From the NCBI RefSeq assembly GCF_020217005.1, contig NZ_JAIWOI010000038.1, positions 1-10,000 of the forward strand: a stretch of 10,000 nucleotides of DNA, written 5' to 3'. The notes below the pieces were generated by a model. The model was not told the origin of the DNA and searched no databases. It saw only the letters and a list, made by a program, of their open reading frames with translations. Source of the DNA: Rheinheimera sp. Its GTDB lineage: Bacteria > Pseudomonadota > Gammaproteobacteria > Enterobacterales > Alteromonadaceae. Positions 7,749 through 10,000 of the stretch are shown here, piece after piece. Within the stretch, counting starts at the first letter, position 1, and each line of letters begins with the position of its first letter. Both the position numbers and the translations under genes were made by a program.

Positions 7749-9209
7749 ATGGAATTTTTAGTCAAACTGCACCCGGAAATATCGATTAAAAGTAAATCAG
7801 TCCGGAAACGTCAGACCATGCTTTTAGAGCAAAATCTGAAAACTATCCTGTTGCGGTTAGATCCATCTGTTGCCATTAAAAACAATTACGACCATCTATT
7901 GGTGCAGCTGGAATCCAACAGTTCTAAATTGCGCCAGCAGATGATAGACCACTTGGCCTGTATCCCAGGCATAGTGCAGTTTATGGAAATGCAGTCCGGT
8001 ACTTACACTTCACTGCATGATATTTTTGAACAAGTCAAAGCAGTATTTGCCCCCAGACTTGCCGGAAAAACCTTCTGTGTCCGGGTGAAACGCACTGGTG
8101 ATCATGAATTTAGTTCGCTTGAAGCGGAACGTTACATAGGGGGGGGGTTAAATCAACAGATCCCATCTGCCCGTGTTCAGCTGAAAAATCCTGATGAAGT
8201 GGTAAGAGTAGAAATTAAGCGTGACCAGTTGATTATAGTCAGCCAGGTGTTTGATGGTATGGGTGGTTTTCCATTGCCAAGCCAAACTGACGTATTGTCC
8301 CTTATCTCTGGTGGTTTTGATTCTGCTGTTGCCAGCTATCTGATGATCCGTAAAGGTCTGCGTACCCACTACCTGTTTTTTAACTTAGGCGGTGCGGCCC
8401 ATGAGACCGGCGTACGTCAAATGGCGTTTTACTTGTGGCAAAAATTCAGTTTGTCGCACAAGGTCAAATTTATCAGTGTGGATTTTGCGCCTGTAGTAGA
8501 GGAAATTCTGGAGAAAGTCGACAACGGCCTGATGGGCGTTGTGCTGAAGCGCCAAATGATGCGTGCTGCGGCTATAGTGGCTGAGCGTATAGGCGTACAG
8601 GCGATAGTAACAGGAGAAAGCGTGGGCCAGGTGGCGAGCCAGACCATAGCTAATTTAAGCGTGATAGACAAAGCAACAGATACGCTGGTGCTGCGGCCGC
8701 TTATTTATCAGGATAAGCAGGAAATCATTGATTTGGCTCGAAAAATTGGAGCTGAAGACATGGCTAAAACTATGCCCGAATACTGTGGTGTCATTTCCAA
8801 TAAACCCACTATTAACGCAGACTTGCACAAAGTCTTGCTCGCTGAGCAACAACTTGATTTAGTGGCGTTAGAAAAACTGGCTTTGGATGCCAATGTACTG
8901 GATATCCGCACTGTTGAGTATCAGGCTGAGCAAAAAATAAGCACAGTGCTGGATGAGAGTGTTATGGCTTCGGATGCCGTTATTTTAGATATAAGGGCGC
9001 CGGATGAAGTAGACCTGAAGCCTTTAGCTGGAGTCAGCCACAAGGTTCTACCTATGCCGTTCTACAAACTGGCCAGTCAGTTTGCTCAGCTCGACCAAAA
9101 TCAACAGTATTATCTGTATTGCGAACGCGGCGTGATGAGCCGTTTGCAGGCTTTATTGCTGGCTGAGCAGGGTCATAGCAATGTAGGGGTCTATCGCGGC
9201 GATTTGTGA
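7749..9209 (+). CDS. thiI: tRNA 4-thiouridine synthase / thiazole sulfurtransferase ThiI
   Basis: This cytoplasmic enzyme adenylates tRNA uridine 8 and transfers persulfide sulfur, supplied by IscS, to make 4-thiouridine; its rhodanese domain also passes sulfur to thiamine thiazole synthesis. The 486 residues (482 in E. coli) show an N-terminal ferredoxin-like region, a THUMP domain (about 60-165) with ERYIGGGLNQ (127-136), and the PP-loop SGGFDSA (187-193). Cys346 (MPEYCGV) is the disulfide partner, and the rhodanese-like domain (from about 405) carries the catalytic Cys458 (YCERGVMSR). These match the E. coli residues 344 and 456. The ATG at 7749 gives the usual family N terminus (MEFLVKL). 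A GTG at 7746 is possible, since a GAG lies 6 bases before it. Nine consecutive G at 8139-8147 encode Gly131-133. The 3' end overlaps panE by 19 bases. Confidence 0.96.
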   Translation: MEFLVKLHPEISIKSKSVRKRQTMLLEQNLKTILLRLDPSVAIKNNYDHLLVQLESNSSKLRQQMIDHLACIPGIVQFMEMQSGTYTSLHDIFEQVKAVFAPRLAGKTFCVRVKRTGDHEFSSLEAERYIGGGLNQQIPSARVQLKNPDEVVRVEIKRDQLIIVSQVFDGMGGFPLPSQTDVLSLISGGFDSAVASYLMIRKGLRTHYLFFNLGGAAHETGVRQMAFYLWQKFSLSHKVKFISVDFAPVVEEILEKVDNGLMGVVLKRQMMRAAAIVAERIGVQAIVTGESVGQVASQTIANLSVIDKATDTLVLRPLIYQDKQEIIDLARKIGAEDMAKTMPEYCGVISNKPTINADLHKVLLAEQQLDLVALEKLALDANVLDIRTVEYQAEQKISTVLDESVMASDAVILDIRAPDEVDLKPLAGVSHKVLPMPFYKLASQFAQLDQNQQYYLYCERGVMSRLQALLLAEQGHSNVGVYRGDL

Positions 9210-10000
9210 AGTAAAAGCTGATATAGCGCCTGATGTGCGGGTAGGGACAGTTGGTGCTGCTCTGCCTGCCTGAGTAAAAATCCTGTGATGTATTCAAGCT
9301 CGCTGCGTCGTCCTTTGGCAAAGTCCTGTTGCATAGAGGAATAATTTTCAGCAGTCTGGTGGATAACCTGAGCTACTCTGCTTTGTATAGCGTCGAAGCT
9401 AAAGTTATAGCCTGACGCTTGTGCAACCAATACAAATTCTTTAATCAGCAGCTCTATAGCTGCAGCGTATTCAGGTAAACTCAATTCGCCATTTTTACAT
9501 TGATGCAAAGCTGTCAGCGGATTGATCACCGCATTTACAGCCAATTTTTGCCAGAGTGCCGGCAATATATCTGTCATGATCTCAAGTGGCCCCAAAGCAA
9601 CCTGCATCGCCTGTTCTACTTTTTGCTTTTGCAACAAGGCAGCCTGATTCAGTGCACCCAACACCGATTGCCCTTGGCCACTGTGGATCACAGTGTTTTC
9701 ATCTGCTTTAAAAGCACCATGACTAGTAGTTAAAAACCAAAGCCCTTGTGCAGGTTTAAGCAAAGGTAAAAGTAGTTCGACAGTTCCCATGCCGTTGTGG
9801 CTTAGTACCAACTGTGCATCATCGGCCAGCTGCGGCAATAGCTGCTGAACCGCATCCAGCACCGCGTATGCTTTGACTGGTATCAGCAGATAAGAGTAGG
9901 GCAACTCAAGTTGAGCGGGTAACGAAATAAGGTGCTGGTTATGGCTTGATTGAAATGAAAATTCAAAAGCGCCAGAGTGACGGCGATGTAACTGCAGAGG
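9191..10000 (-). CDS. panE: 2-dehydropantoate 2-reductase (ketopantoate reductase), 5' partial
   Basis: This cytoplasmic NADPH enzyme reduces ketopantoate to pantoate for pantothenate and CoA synthesis. The frame runs open through the right edge of the window, so the N-terminal Rossmann GxGxxG is missing from view. The TTG at 9904 lies mid-domain and is not the start. Visible motifs are PVKAYAV (the Lys that contacts NADPH), SHNGMGTVE with the conserved Asn, WQKLAVNAVINPLTAL with the catalytic Lys, AENYSSM with a substrate-binding Ser, and ELEYITGFLL with the conserved Glu. The last residues (LYQLLLHKSPR) end a little earlier than in E. coli, whose protein has a longer tail. The gene is convergent with thiI, overlapping it by 19 bases. 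In E. coli panE lies near thiI with yajL between them; here yajL is absent. Confidence 0.93.
   Translation of the reverse strand, partial: PLQLHRRHSGAFEFSFQSSHNQHLISLPAQLELPYSYLLIPVKAYAVLDAVQQLLPQLADDAQLVLSHNGMGTVELLLPLLKPAQGLWFLTTSHGAFKADENTVIHSGQGQSVLGALNQAALLQKQKVEQAMQVALGPLEIMTDILPALWQKLAVNAVINPLTALHQCKNGELSLPEYAAAIELLIKEFVLVAQASGYNFSFDAIQSRVAQVIHQTAENYSSMQQDFAKGRRSELEYITGFLLRQAEQHQLSLPAHQALYQLLLHKSPR

Noticed and set aside
8139..8147. Frameshift in thiI at the G9 tract
   Set aside because: The frame encodes the conserved GGG and the protein is full length on both sides, so the gene is intact as given.
9902..9904. TTG as the start of panE
   Set aside because: It falls after where the Rossmann GxGxxG should be, and the frame continues open to base 10000.

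Overview
The window looks like chromosome of a motile gammaproteobacterium. Protein resemblance suggests an Alteromonadales-type relative (Rheinheimera, Alishewanella or Shewanella-like). This rests on the gene order dxs-ispA-xseB (minus strand) next to pomA-pomB and thiI (plus strand), on the close match of the proteins to their Vibrio and E. coli counterparts as I recall them, and on a Reg_prop/Y_Y_Y/GGDEF sensor of a kind common in that order. The genus is an inference. Almost all of the DNA is coding, and no mobile element, CRISPR array, tRNA or rRNA was seen.

Layout. (1) 2-2575, plus: the 3' part of a large membrane sensor with a beta-propeller periplasmic region, a Y_Y_Y domain, one membrane segment, a coiled coil and a GGDEF domain with a non-standard AGEQF signature. 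Its start lies left of the window. (2) 2576-2718: a short gap between convergent genes with two imperfect copies of a roughly 23-base repeat and a GC-rich hairpin that probably ends dxs transcription. (3) 5732 down to 2719, minus: the operon xseB-ispA-dxs, tightly packed (8-base overlap, then a 13-base gap). (4) 5733-5941: a divergent control region with an exact sigma-28 -10 box (GCCGATAA) facing pomA and a candidate sigma-70 promoter facing xseB. (5) 5942-7683, plus: pomA-pomB, the sodium-type flagellar stator pair. (6) 7684-7748: a terminator hairpin whose loop contains a perfect TATAAT, so it may also be part of the thiI promoter. (7) 7749-9209, plus: thiI. (8) 10000 down to 9191, minus: the 3' part of panE, overlapping the end of thiI by 19 bases in convergent orientation.

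How the genes fit together. Dxs makes 1-deoxy-D-xylulose 5-phosphate, the precursor of isoprenoids and of the thiamine thiazole ring and pyridoxal phosphate. IspA extends the isoprenoid units to farnesyl diphosphate. ThiI passes sulfur to tRNA 4-thiouridine and, through its rhodanese domain, to thiazole. PanE makes pantoate for pantothenate and CoA. PomA and PomB form a separate motility unit inside this cofactor cluster, with what looks like its own flagellar-regulon promoter. The core genes are ordinary. The points deserving a second look are the degenerate GGDEF site, the promoter-in-terminator arrangement before thiI, the sigma-28 promoter, the intergenic repeat, and a run of nine G in thiI. 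I found no convincing undescribed system here.
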